From contig CAWJPW010000001.1 in assembly GCA_963844845.1 (NCBI GenBank), positions 1 to 64,000 of the forward strand: a stretch of 64,000 bases of DNA, given 5' to 3'. Numbering within the stretch: position 1 is the stretch's first letter; each line of letters opens with the position of its first letter. This stretch comes from CAWJPW01 sp963844845. GTDB lineage: Bacteria; Acidobacteriota; Thermoanaerobaculia; Thermoanaerobaculales; Sulfomarinibacteraceae. A program made the translations under genes and the position numbers. The notes beneath the pieces were generated by a model. That model was not told the origin of the DNA and searched no databases. It worked only from the letters and a program-made list of their open reading frames with translations. Positions 17,897-26,290 of this stretch are shown here, in pieces.

Positions 17897-17902
17897 CGCG
17901 CC

Positions 17903-17926
17903 CCTGCCCCTGCCCCTGCCCCTGTC
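17903..17926. repeat. Short CCTGYC hexamer array
   Basis: Four tandem hexamers (three CCTGCC, one CCTGTC). The same units form the long array at 18733, so the four-helix-bundle gene is bracketed by arrays of one repeat type in the same orientation. Confidence 0.85.
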
Positions 17927-17945
17927 GCTACCGCCCCAACCCGAA

Positions 17946-18003
17946 CCTGTCACCCTGAGCGGAGCCGCCGCCGCCAGGCGGCGGCGCAGCCGAAGGGCCC
18001 CCC
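17946..18003. repeat. REP-like palindromic sequence
   Basis: CCTGTCACCCTGAGCG, a GC-only stem (GCCGCCGCC facing GGCGGCGGC) and CAGCCGAAGGG form an imperfect palindrome. The core resembles the TGTCA-CCTGAGCG-AAGC-GAAGG sequences that I recall as frequent intergenic repeats in several environmental phyla. Confidence 0.5.
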
Positions 18004-18040
18004 TCAGCGAAGCCGCCACCCCACGGCAGCCCACACACCT

Positions 18041-18400
18041 TCACCGCCGCGGGTGCATCAACCGCCACGTCATGGCCCGAACCTCGTCGAGCATCTCTGC
18101 CACCCGTTCAGCTGCGGCAGCATCCACGAACCCGCCGGCGGCCAGCATTTCGAGCGCACTCCCGGCTTCCTTCGCAGAGCCATAGGCGACGGAATAGTGA
18201 TAGATCCGATCACGACCTAACCGCCCGTGGCCTTCGGCGAGATTGAGCGGCACGCTGCAGGCGGCGCGACGGAGCTGATCGACGAGGAACTTCATCGCGG
18301 GCGGAACGCCGCTGCCGATCGTGAGCGCCGCGCCGGCCGCCCCGACGGCGAGCGTGTGCACGAGCAGGCCGGGCTTGGGCTTGGGGAGCGCGTTGTGCAT
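18041..18400 (-). CDS. Four-helix-bundle protein (23S rRNA IVS / Avd-like)
   Basis: This 119-residue protein carries the family core: FLVDQLRRAACSVPLNLAEG, then a polar turn, YHYSVAYGSAKEAGSALEML and a final helix, equal to the four-helix-bundle proteins encoded in 23S rRNA intervening sequences and related to the Avd accessory protein of diversity-generating retroelements. I take the ATG at 18400 because GGAGGTGACC precedes it directly; starts at 18421 and 18433 are possible. No reverse transcriptase or variable repeat is nearby. The gene is enclosed by hexamer arrays and, upstream, by an inverted repeat that duplicates its own start region. The family likely binds nucleic acid; its role here is unknown. 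Confidence 0.85.
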   Translation of the reverse strand: MHNALPKPKPGLLVHTLAVGAAGAALTIGSGVPPAMKFLVDQLRRAACSVPLNLAEGHGRLGRDRIYHYSVAYGSAKEAGSALEMLAAGGFVDAAAAERVAEMLDEVRAMTWRLMHPRR

Positions 18401-18449
18401 GGTCACCTCCGGGTCGTTCATGGCGCCCCTCACCAGCCGGCGGGGCGGT

Positions 18450-18498
18450 CGGTGTCAAGGGTTTCCACGCAGTGGTCGCGAAGCGACCCTTGACACCG
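18450..18498. repeat. 13-bp perfect inverted repeat upstream of the four-helix-bundle gene
   Basis: CGGTGTCAAGGGT (18450-18462) and ACCCTTGACACCG (18486-18498) enclose 23 bases. Outward of the arms the similarity continues: the gene's ribosome-binding site and start (AACGACCCGGAGGTGACCAT, minus strand) recurs on the plus strand at 18529-18552 with one change. Confidence 0.85.
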
Positions 18499-18557
18499 GC
18501 CGGCCCGGCGGCCACCTGGCTGAGCCGAACGACCCGGAGGCGACCATGCACCGCCAC

Positions 18558-18665
18558 CGCGTCCGGGACCGGGACCGGGGCCGGGACCGGGGCCGGGGCC
18601 GCATCCGGGGCCGCGTCCGGGGCCGGAGCCGGGACCACGTCCGGGGCGGGAACGGTGTCAGGGAC
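18558..18665. repeat. Degenerate CGGGRC hexamer array, G-rich on plus strand
   Basis: About 18 hexamers in phase, mainly CGGGAC and CGGGGC with interruptions CGCATC, CGCGTC and CGGAGC. It is in inverted sense relative to the C-rich array at 18733, so the two could pair in RNA or single-stranded DNA. Confidence 0.85.
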
Positions 18666-18732
18666 CGCGCCTGCGAATTCCCCACTCACCGAACGTCAGC
18701 GCCAACCCGCCCACAGAACCGAGGCAGCTCCA

Positions 18733-18858
18733 CCTGTCCCTGTCCCTGTCCCCGTCCCCGTCCCCGTCCCTGCCCCTGCCCCTGCCCCTGCCCCTGCCCC
18801 TGCCCCTGCCCCTGCCCCTGCCCCTGCCCCTGCCCCTGCCCCTGTCCCTGCCCCTGCC
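18733..18858. repeat. Perfect-phase CCYGYC hexamer array
   Basis: Twenty-one uninterrupted hexamers: three CCTGTC, three CCCGTC, twelve CCTGCC, one CCTGTC and two CCTGCC, then a partial unit. On the minus strand it reads as repeated GGGGCA/GGGACA, a strong G-quadruplex pattern. The clustering of identical variants suggests recent slippage expansion. Confidence 0.95.
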
Positions 18859-18939
18859 CCTGGAAGATGGTAGAGTCGGCCTTGGGAGCGCCGGCACGAT
18901 CCCGCCTGCTGCGGTATCGTCTCAGCCTCCCGTGTCGGA

Positions 18940-19701
18940 ATGGGGGCTACCGTGCTGCTTGAAGGAAGAACCGTTCTGATCACCGGGGCGAGCCGTGGCA
19001 TCGGCGCCGCCACCGCCCGTCTGCTCGGCGCCCAGGGCGCCGCCGTGGCGGTGAACTACTTTCACAGCGAGCCCGCGGCTCGCGGCGTGGTCGGTGACAT
19101 CACCGCAGGGGGCGGGCGGGCCGCCGCATACGGTGCTGACGTGCGCGACGAGAACGCCGTGCGCGGGATGGTGCAACGCGTCGAAGACGAGCTCGGCCCC
19201 CTGGACACGCTGGTCGTCAACGCGTCCATCGGCTTCCCCATCAAGCCGTTCCTCGACTACGAGTGGAGCGAGTTCGAGGCCAAGCTCAACGGCGAGCTCA
19301 AGGCCGCCTTCTGCGTCAGCAAGGCGGTGGTACCGGGGATGATCGCCCGCAAAGGCGGCTGCATCATCGGCATCTCCTCGGGGCTGTCCCGCCATCCCGG
19401 GCACGGCTTCTCCGCCCACAGCACGGCCAAGTCCGGGCTCGACGGCTTGATGAAGTCACTGGCCCTGGAGCTCGGCCCGCACGGCGTCCGCGTGAACGTC
19501 GTCGCTCCGGGTCTCACCATCACCGACGCCACCGCCGGCATGCCGCAGGAGCGGCGCGACCAGGTCGCCCGCATGACCCCGCTGGGCCGGGTCGCGCAGC
19601 CCGAGGACGTGGCCGGCGCAGTTCTCATGTTGGCGAGCGGTCACGCCGGCTTCGTCAGCGGCGCCTACCTCACCCCCAGCGGCGGCATTCAGATGCTCTG
19701 A
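18940..19701 (+). CDS. SDR family oxidoreductase with His in place of the catalytic Tyr
   Basis: This 253-residue short-chain dehydrogenase has the Rossmann glycine motif GASRGIG (about residues 16-22), NASI in place of the usual NNAG, the active-site serine in IGISSG and a long C-terminal PGLTITDATAG segment as in FabG-like enzymes. The usual Y-x-x-x-K reads H-S-T-A-K, so the catalytic tyrosine is replaced by histidine while the lysine is kept. Activity as a standard dehydrogenase is therefore uncertain; it may act on an unusual substrate or by another route. The ATG has no strong ribosome-binding site. It lies 81 bases after the long hexamer array. Confidence 0.85.
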   Translation: MGATVLLEGRTVLITGASRGIGAATARLLGAQGAAVAVNYFHSEPAARGVVGDITAGGGRAAAYGADVRDENAVRGMVQRVEDELGPLDTLVVNASIGFPIKPFLDYEWSEFEAKLNGELKAAFCVSKAVVPGMIARKGGCIIGISSGLSRHPGHGFSAHSTAKSGLDGLMKSLALELGPHGVRVNVVAPGLTITDATAGMPQERRDQVARMTPLGRVAQPEDVAGAVLMLASGHAGFVSGAYLTPSGGIQML

Positions 19702-19849
19702 GCACCCTCGCGACGACGATGGCTCCCCGACGCGGTCTCTGGCGCCACCGTCACCACGAGGGCGCAACTATTCTCCGGGAGCTTCGTAAAGCTGTTGGGC
19801 ACTTTCGGGCTCAGGCCCTGTTGACGACCTATCAAGGAGGAGGGTTCCG

Positions 19850-22800
19850 ATGCGTGTGAAGCGGGTGCTCTTGTGCTGGACGATCATCCTGGTGGTAACC
19901 GGAGGGCTGCAGGCTGCGGAGCACGCCCTGTGGCTGCGCTACCCGGCGATCTCTCCCGACGGGACGACCATCGCGTTCTCCTACCACGGCGACATCTGGG
20001 AGGTGCCGGCTGTGGGCGGGTCTGCGACCCCGCTCACCCTCCATCCGGCCCACGACACCATGCCGGTGTGGTCTCCCGACGGGCGCAACCTCGCCTTCGC
20101 CTCGGACCGCTACGGCAACCTCGACGTGTTCGTGATGCCCGCCGCGGGCGGCGAGGCGACGCGCCTCACCTTCCACTCGTCCGACGACGTCCCCACCAGC
20201 TTCACCCCCGATGGTCAGACGGTCCTGTTCAGCTCCGCCCGCCTCGACGCCGTCACCAGTACGCAGTTCCCCACCGGCGCCCAGCCCGAGCTCTACAGCG
20301 TGGCGCTGGCCGGGGGCATGCCGGTGCAGGTGCTCACCACCCCGGCGCTGTACGCGGTCTACGACCGCGCCGGCACCCGCCTGGCGTACTCCGACCAGAA
20401 GGGGTACGAGATGGAGTGGCGCAAGCACGACAACTCGTCGTTCGCCCGTGACGTCTGGATATGGGACGCCGCCTCCGGCACCCACACCCGTCTCACCGCC
20501 TTCGGCGCCGACGACCGCCAGCCGGTGTGGAGCCCCGACGAGAAGACGCTCTACTACCTCTCGGAGAGAAGCGGCAGCTTCAACGTCTGGAAGCTCGACC
20601 TCGCCGACCCGGCCAACCCGGTCCAGGTGACGGCCCACGCCGGCCACCCGGTGCGCTTCCTCAGCATCTCGCGAAACGGCGACCTGTGCTACGCCTACGA
20701 TGGCGAGCTGTGGGTGCGACCAGCCGGCGCCACGGAGAGCCGGCGCCTGGAGGTCTCAGTGGCCGCCGGGGCCCGCTTCAACCGCGTGGAGCCCGCCGAC
20801 GTCACCGGCGAGGTCAGCGAGTTCGACGTCTCGCCCGACGGCAGCGAGATCGCCTTCATCGCGCGCGGCGAGGTCTTTGTCACCTCCGCCGACCACAAGG
20901 GCACCAAGCGCATCACCAACACCCCCGAGCAGGAGCGCTCGGTGAGCTTCAGTCCCGACGGCCGCAGCCTGATCTACGCGGGAGAGCGGGGCGGCAGCTG
21001 GAACCTCTACCGCACCGACCTCACCGATCCCGACGAGCCGGCGTTCTTCAACGCCACCGCGCTCAAGGAGTCGACCGTGCTCGCCACCGATGCCGAGGAG
21101 TTCCAGCCCCACTTCTCACCGGACGGAAAGGAGGTCGCCTACCTCGAGAACCGCACCACCCTCAAGGTCCTCGACCTCGCCACCGGGAAGAGCCGCACGG
21201 TTCTGCCCGGCGACCGCAACTACTCGTACTCCGACGGCGACCAGTGGTACCGCTGGTCACCCGACGGCAGGTGGTTCGCGGTGCAGTTCCTGAGCCCAAC
21301 CCGCTGGTCGTCCGAGGTCGGCCTGGTGCCCTCTTCGGGGAAGGGCGAAGTGGTGAACATCTCGCGGAGCGGCTACGAGGACGTGAGCCCGCAGTGGGCG
21401 GCCAAGGGCGAGGTCCTCTACTGGGGCACCGACCGTCACGGGCTGCGCGCACAGGGCGGCGGCGGCCGCGAGTACGACGTCTACGGCGCCTTCCTCACCC
21501 GCAAGGCCTGGGACCGCTTCAACCTGGACGAGGCCGAGCTCGACCAGCTCAAGGCCAAGGAGAAGAAGGAGGAGAAGAAGGGCACGACGAAGGGCAAGGA
21601 GGACGAGGCCGAGGACGAGTCCAAGCTCGAGGTCCCGGAGCCCGTCACTCTCGAGCTGGACCGGCTGGACGACCGGATCGCCCGTCTTTCGCTCACCGCC
21701 ACGGACCTCGCCGCCGCCGAGCTCTCGGCGGACGGCGAGACGCTCTACTACCTCGCCCGCTTCGAGAAGGGCTACGACCTCTGGAAGTACGTGCCCCGTA
21801 CCCGCGAGGTCAAGGAGGTGGCCAAGCTCGAGGCCGAGAACGCCGACCTCACGCTCGACCGCGACGACAAGAAGGCGTTCGTCCTCGCCGACCACCGGCT
21901 CGTCACGGTGGACCTGGGCTCGGGCAAGACCTCACCCGTCAAGGCATCGGCGGAGATGAGGCTTGACCCGGCGGCTGAGCGCGCGTACCTCTTCGAGCAC
22001 ATCTGGCGCCAGACGCTGGAGAAGTTCTACAGCGAAGACATGCACGGCGTGGACTGGCAGGCGCAGAAGACCTACTACGCGCGCTTCCTGCCCTCCATCG
22101 ACAACGACCGCGACTTCGCCGAGCTCATCTCCGAGATGCAGGGGGAGCTCGACTCGTCGCACAGCGGCGGCCGCTACCGCCCCCGGCACGAGGACGGCGA
22201 CGAGACCGCCGCCCTGGGTTTCTTCCCGGATCAGGCCTACACCGGTGACGGCGTGAAGATCGCCGAGGTCATCGAGGGCGGACCCCTCCAGCAGGCGGGC
22301 TCCAAGATCCGACCCGGCGTCGTCATCGAGGGTATCGACGGATCGGAGATCGCGGCCGGCGCGAACTGGTACCCGCTCCTCAACCGCAAGGCGGGCGAGC
22401 TGGTCCGCCTGGCGCTCTACGACCCGGACGGCGGCAGCCGTTGGGAGGAGACGGCCAAGGCGATCTCCTGGGGCCAGCAGGGCCGGCTTCTCTATCAGCG
22501 CTGGGTGCGCTCACGCCGCGCCGAGGTCGAGAAGCTGTCCGCCGGGCGTCTCGGCTACGCCCACATCCGCGGCATGAACGACGGCGCCTACCGCGAGATC
22601 TTCGAGGAGATCTTCGGGCGCGCCGTGGACAAGGACGCCATCATCCTCGACACGCGCTTCAACGGCGGCGGCAACCTGGTGGAGCAGCTCACCACCTTCC
22701 TCTCGGGCCGCGTCTACGCCAAGGACGTGCCCCGCGGGCGCCAGGTGGGAGTCGAGCCGCTGGACCGCTGGACCAAACCCTCCATCGTCGTCATGAACGA

Positions 22801-23122
22801 GGGCAACTACTCCGACGCCCACTGCTTCCCCATGGCCTACACCCAGCTCGGCATCGGCGAGACCGTGGGCATGCCGGTACCCGGCACCTGCACCTCGGTG
22901 TGGTGGGAGCGCCTGCAGGACCGCAACCTCGTGTTCGGCATCCCCGAGGTGGGCCTCGTGGACATGGACGGCGACATCATGGAGAACAAGCACCTGGCGC
23001 CCACCTATCAGGTGGACAACGACCCGGCTCTGGAGGCGAAGGGTCGGGACCAGCAGCTGGAGAAGGCGGTGGACGTGCTTCTCGGCAAGCTGGGACCGAA
23101 GAGCGCCGACGCCGCCGACTGA
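19850..23122 (+). CDS. Tricorn-like S41 protease, exported
   Basis: This 1090-residue protein has a signal peptide (residues 1-23), then two beta-propeller regions (about 25-330 and 330-640) with repeated S-P-DG blades. A charged linker of Lys and Glu (about 563-592) follows, then a helical domain, a PDZ domain (about 790-865, VIEGGPLQQAGSKI) and an S41 core. The core shows the histidine in DSSHSGG near residue 771, the nucleophile serine in NEGNYSDAH near 987 and a glutamate in IMENKHLAP near 1044, the Tricorn triad order. It should degrade oligopeptides in the periplasm. The ATG follows AAGGAGG. It is a single gene ending at a double hairpin. Confidence 0.93.
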   Translation: MRVKRVLLCWTIILVVTGGLQAAEHALWLRYPAISPDGTTIAFSYHGDIWEVPAVGGSATPLTLHPAHDTMPVWSPDGRNLAFASDRYGNLDVFVMPAAGGEATRLTFHSSDDVPTSFTPDGQTVLFSSARLDAVTSTQFPTGAQPELYSVALAGGMPVQVLTTPALYAVYDRAGTRLAYSDQKGYEMEWRKHDNSSFARDVWIWDAASGTHTRLTAFGADDRQPVWSPDEKTLYYLSERSGSFNVWKLDLADPANPVQVTAHAGHPVRFLSISRNGDLCYAYDGELWVRPAGATESRRLEVSVAAGARFNRVEPADVTGEVSEFDVSPDGSEIAFIARGEVFVTSADHKGTKRITNTPEQERSVSFSPDGRSLIYAGERGGSWNLYRTDLTDPDEPAFFNATALKESTVLATDAEEFQPHFSPDGKEVAYLENRTTLKVLDLATGKSRTVLPGDRNYSYSDGDQWYRWSPDGRWFAVQFLSPTRWSSEVGLVPSSGKGEVVNISRSGYEDVSPQWAAKGEVLYWGTDRHGLRAQGGGGREYDVYGAFLTRKAWDRFNLDEAELDQLKAKEKKEEKKGTTKGKEDEAEDESKLEVPEPVTLELDRLDDRIARLSLTATDLAAAELSADGETLYYLARFEKGYDLWKYVPRTREVKEVAKLEAENADLTLDRDDKKAFVLADHRLVTVDLGSGKTSPVKASAEMRLDPAAERAYLFEHIWRQTLEKFYSEDMHGVDWQAQKTYYARFLPSIDNDRDFAELISEMQGELDSSHSGGRYRPRHEDGDETAALGFFPDQAYTGDGVKIAEVIEGGPLQQAGSKIRPGVVIEGIDGSEIAAGANWYPLLNRKAGELVRLALYDPDGGSRWEETAKAISWGQQGRLLYQRWVRSRRAEVEKLSAGRLGYAHIRGMNDGAYREIFEEIFGRAVDKDAIILDTRFNGGGNLVEQLTTFLSGRVYAKDVPRGRQVGVEPLDRWTKPSIVVMNEGNYSDAHCFPMAYTQLGIGETVGMPVPGTCTSVWWERLQDRNLVFGIPEVGLVDMDGDIMENKHLAPTYQVDNDPALEAKGRDQQLEKAVDVLLGKLGPKSADAAD

Positions 23123-23137
23123 CCCCCGGGTGCCGCC

Positions 23138-23188
23138 GCACTTCGCAGCGGACTGAAGTGCGGCCCCCTCTCGGCGAGAGGGGGCCGC
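23138..23188 (+). terminator. Double hairpin terminator
   Basis: GCACTTC/GAAGTGC (23138-23161) is followed directly by GCGGCCCCCTCTC, GGC, GAGAGGGGGCCGC (23160-23188), a 13-bp perfect stem. It separates the protease gene from the convergent kinase gene. Confidence 0.75.
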
Positions 23189-23400
23189 GTGCTCTGAGGA
23201 CGGAATGGCACACTGAAACTACCGGGCCGGAGAGCCCGGCCTCCGGGGTCCCCGTACTCGGCGCCAGCGGGAGATTGCCAGGCGGGTGCGCTCCGTCCCA
23301 CGTCAGGCGCCGGCGGCGGGCACGCTACAGCGCGCCGTGAGAGCTGAAGAACCCCGGTGGCCCGATGTTGGGCTGTTCTCCGCCGACGGGCCGCAGCCCC

Positions 23401-25464
23401 TCAGCCCGCCATTGTCTCCTCGATGACGCGAGCCAGGACCGACATGTCGAAGGGCTTCTGGAGGAAGGGATAGGAGCCCCCCACCGCGAGATCGCGCCCC
23501 AGGTCGCCTGGCGCGTACCCAGACATGACAACCACCTTGAGGCCCGGCCATCGGACCTTCATCCGATCCGCGAGCTCGACTCCGTTCACCCCCGGCAGCA
23601 GGTAGTCGGTAAGAAGAAGATCGAAGCGGGGCTCGTCAGGCAGCGCCTCTGCCTCGGCGCCGCTTCCCACAGCAACAACCGAGAAGCCGAGCGCCACGAG
23701 GAGCTGCAGCAACCCTTCGCGGGTGCCTTCATCGTCCTCCACGAGGAGGACGCGATCACCCCTGCTGAGAGGAAGGGCGTGCCCGCTGGGGGGGCTGCCG
23801 GTCTGATCCGCCCGCGCCGCGACGGCGGGGAGGACGACCCGGAAGGTCGACCCGGCCCCCGGCTCGCTCGTGACCTCGACGCGACCCCCGTGCTCGTTGA
23901 CGATCCCCCACACCACCGCAAGCCCCAGACCGGTGCCTCGCCCCTGCTCCTTGGTGGTGAAGAACGGGTCGAAGATACGCTCCCGCTGCTCGGGCCGGAT
24001 CCCCTCACCAGTGTCCGTCACCTCCAGCACCACCTCGTCGCCGAGGCAGGTCACCACGATGTTGAGCCGCCCCCCCCCCGGCATGGCGTCGCGGGCGTTG
24101 ACCGCCAGGTTGGTGAGCACCTGGTCGAGCTGTCCGGCATCCGCCTCCACGGTCGCCGGCTCTGGGCCGAGGTCGAGCGCCACGGTGACACTCTCGGGGA
24201 GCAGACGCCGGAGCATGGCGGAGTGCTCCTCCACCAGCCGCCTGAGATCGATGACATCGCGCCGGGCGGGAGCCTGGCGCGAGAACAGGAGGAGCTGGCG
24301 GGCGAGACCCACGCCGCGCCCGACCTGCGCCTCCACCTCGTTCAGAAAATGATCCACCTCGGGGGCGGTACCGCTCAGCCGCAGCGCCTGGGTGGCCGAC
24401 AGTACCGCCTGCAGCAGGTTGTTGAAGTCATGCGCGATGCCGCCGGCGAGGCGGCCGATCGCCTCCATCTTCTGAGCCTGGCGCAGCTGGGCCTCGAGCA
24501 CCGACCGTTCGGTGATGTCCTCCAGTACGCCCATCACCTCAGCCGGCGCCCCCGCCGCATCGCGGATCACTGCGCTACTCAGCCGCACACGGATCGGCGA
24601 CCCGTCCTTGCGCAGGCGCTCCACCTCCAATCCGCGCACCGGCTCTCCCGCGAGGGCCCGCCGGGTGTGCTCGGCGTGGAGCCCTCGCTGGCTCTCCGGG
24701 ATGATGGGATTGAGGCGACCGAGAACCTCGTCCCGGGTCCAGCCGAACATCTGCTCGGCGGCCGGGCTCCACTCCGTGACCCGTCCGTCCGCATCGAGGG
24801 CCACCACCGCCACCGGAGCCACCGCCACCATCGCCGCCAGCCGCTCCCGCGTCGCCGCAAGCTCGCGGGCGGCAGCTTCGCCCTCCCGCCGGAGGTGCGA
24901 GCTCCGCAGCACCCAGCCCACCAGCGCCGTGGCCACCGGGTAGACCACCAGCACCGGCAGCGCAATTGCGACGAAGGTCTGCCGGCGTATCCCCGCGGGC
25001 AGGAGGCCGGTGCAGGCCAGCATGGTGAGGTGCACGACGACACCGAACACGTAGAGCTCGGCCAGCGAGATCGCCCCCAGCCGGCGGCACCGCAGGTGGC
25101 GCCAGGCAACACCGACTCCCGCCGAGGTGACGATCACGGCGACGCCCATCGCCGTTCCCGCGCCGCCCATGGCCAGCCGTAGGGTTGCCGCCGCCAGCGC
25201 CGCCACCACCGCCGGCACGGAACCGAAAAACAGCCCTCCCAGGGCGAGCGCCACCGAGCGCGTGTCGAAGACGAGCCCAGGCAGCAGCGGCCATGCGCTG
25301 GCCATCAGCGCCATGGTGACGACGCCGACGAGCACCCCGGTTCCGAGCTCGCGGACCCGGCGATGCTCGCCGTCCCTGCGCGGGCCGACTGCGTCGTAGA
25401 TCACGGCAAGCGTGAGCAGGAGACCCGCGTTGGCGGCCATGCCGGAGAACCCTGCGAGGCTCAT
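23401..25464 (-). CDS. Hybrid sensor histidine kinase with PAS and C-terminal receiver
   Basis: This 687-residue protein has an N-terminal LytS-like five- to six-span membrane region (about 1-195), a PAS domain (about 215-330, VTEWSPAAEQMFGW) and a HisKA domain with GGIAHDFNNLL (phosphoacceptor His near 345). A HATPase domain follows (GQLDQVLTNLAVNARDA, then GTGLGLAVVWG), and a receiver domain with the phosphorylated Asp in LLLTDYLLPG ends the protein. The AHDFNN kinase type usually works with a receiver in cis or NtrC-like regulators. I choose the ATG at 25464 with GAGG upstream; a GTG 42 bases earlier is possible. No partner regulator is adjacent; the signal is unknown. Confidence 0.92.
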   Translation of the reverse strand: MSLAGFSGMAANAGLLLTLAVIYDAVGPRRDGEHRRVRELGTGVLVGVVTMALMASAWPLLPGLVFDTRSVALALGGLFFGSVPAVVAALAAATLRLAMGGAGTAMGVAVIVTSAGVGVAWRHLRCRRLGAISLAELYVFGVVVHLTMLACTGLLPAGIRRQTFVAIALPVLVVYPVATALVGWVLRSSHLRREGEAAARELAATRERLAAMVAVAPVAVVALDADGRVTEWSPAAEQMFGWTRDEVLGRLNPIIPESQRGLHAEHTRRALAGEPVRGLEVERLRKDGSPIRVRLSSAVIRDAAGAPAEVMGVLEDITERSVLEAQLRQAQKMEAIGRLAGGIAHDFNNLLQAVLSATQALRLSGTAPEVDHFLNEVEAQVGRGVGLARQLLLFSRQAPARRDVIDLRRLVEEHSAMLRRLLPESVTVALDLGPEPATVEADAGQLDQVLTNLAVNARDAMPGGGRLNIVVTCLGDEVVLEVTDTGEGIRPEQRERIFDPFFTTKEQGRGTGLGLAVVWGIVNEHGGRVEVTSEPGAGSTFRVVLPAVAARADQTGSPPSGHALPLSRGDRVLLVEDDEGTREGLLQLLVALGFSVVAVGSGAEAEALPDEPRFDLLLTDYLLPGVNGVELADRMKVRWPGLKVVVMSGYAPGDLGRDLAVGGSYPFLQKPFDMSVLARVIEETMAG

Positions 25465-25748
25465 GCCGTCGACCTCGCCCGAGTCCCGCGCCGGGTGCCC
25501 ACCCACCTCGAACGTGCGTTGGGGAGCTCCGCCAGGAAAGAAGCTGGCACCACGCCCGCCATCTCATGGGCAGACGTGACCTCTCCCCCGCCTCCCGCCG
25601 GCGTTCGCGCGACCAGCGGTGATGCGACAAGAGCCTCGGGCCCTCCGGTCACGGCCGTGCCACCTACGGTTTCTCCGTTCTCTGGCCTCAGGCTAGCACG
25701 GACCCGCGCCGCACGCCCCAGGCTCAACACGCCCCCGTAACGGATACC

Positions 25749-26201
25749 TCAATGGTAGAGGTTCCGACTCTCTCCCTCCGGCATACCTGGGACCACGAGG
25801 GAGTCATGTGCCGCCGCCCACTTGAGCCGTGCCGCGGGATCGCCGGCGTAGACCGTCTCGAGCCGGGTGCCGGTCGGGCTTGCCCGGCGCTCCACCAGGC
25901 TCGGTTCCCCTCCCCTCCCCCGATCGACGAACCAGTAGATCTCCGAGCCCGCCGACGCGAAGTGGTACGCTGCGCGCTGGCCGACCTCGCTCATCAGGAG
26001 CGTGGCAAAGCCGTCTGCCGCCGCCCTGCGCGACAGCTCGCCTGCCTCCACGACGCGATACCCGGGAGGCGCCGAAAGGGGCACGGCCGTGGGTTCGCCT
26101 GCAGCGCTGGGCGCCCCCAGCTCCGACGCGAAGAAGCGTCCCACGGCGTAGACCATCCCCACAGTCAGTGCGGCGAGCAGGGCAAGGCGGAGGATCCTCA
26201 T
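25749..26201 (-). CDS. Small secreted or membrane-anchored protein, unknown
   Basis: This 150-residue protein starts with a hydrophobic segment (MRILRLALLAALTVGMVYAVG) that may be a signal peptide or an anchor, followed by a soluble part with AYHFASAGSEIYWFVDRG and LETVYAGDPAARLKWAAAHDS. I recognise no family. It is divergent from the aldo/keto reductase gene (90 bases apart), and its 3' end lies near the start of the histidine kinase region without overlap. Codon use and the signal-like start support a real gene. Confidence 0.65.
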   Translation of the reverse strand: MRILRLALLAALTVGMVYAVGRFFASELGAPSAAGEPTAVPLSAPPGYRVVEAGELSRRAAADGFATLLMSEVGQRAAYHFASAGSEIYWFVDRGRGGEPSLVERRASPTGTRLETVYAGDPAARLKWAAAHDSLVVPGMPEGESRNLYH

Positions 26202-26290
26202 ACCGCGATTGTATCTCGGTCGCCGGCTCGGCTGGAGGCGGCAGGAATCGGGACGACGGCGTGCACGGTTGCCCTCCCCGGAGGTGCAAC

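Larger units (their letters stand above)
18546..18962 (+). other. Low-complexity open frame behind a copied start site
   Basis: An ATG with CCGGAGGCGACC in front, a near copy of the four-helix-bundle gene's start, opens a 138-codon frame. It reads through both hexamer arrays as alternating Arg/Asp/Gly (MHRHRVRDRDRGRDRG) and then Cys-Pro/Arg-Pro dipeptides, and ends inside the next gene. The composition is dictated by the repeats, so I doubt a folded product. It may be a by-product of the inverted duplication, or a translated repeat peptide. No homologue is recognised. Confidence 0.25.

Noticed and set aside
18041..18400. Diversity-generating retroelement
   Set aside because: The Avd-like protein alone is present; no reverse transcriptase, template repeat or variable repeat is seen in the window.
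18733..18858. Possible CRISPR array
   Set aside because: Units are six bases long, contiguous and without spacers; no cas gene is near.
25735..25800. tRNA-like sequence (GGTAGAGGTTCCGA)
   Set aside because: A T-arm-like string is present but no acceptor or anticodon stems form; it is the 3' end of a minus-strand gene.
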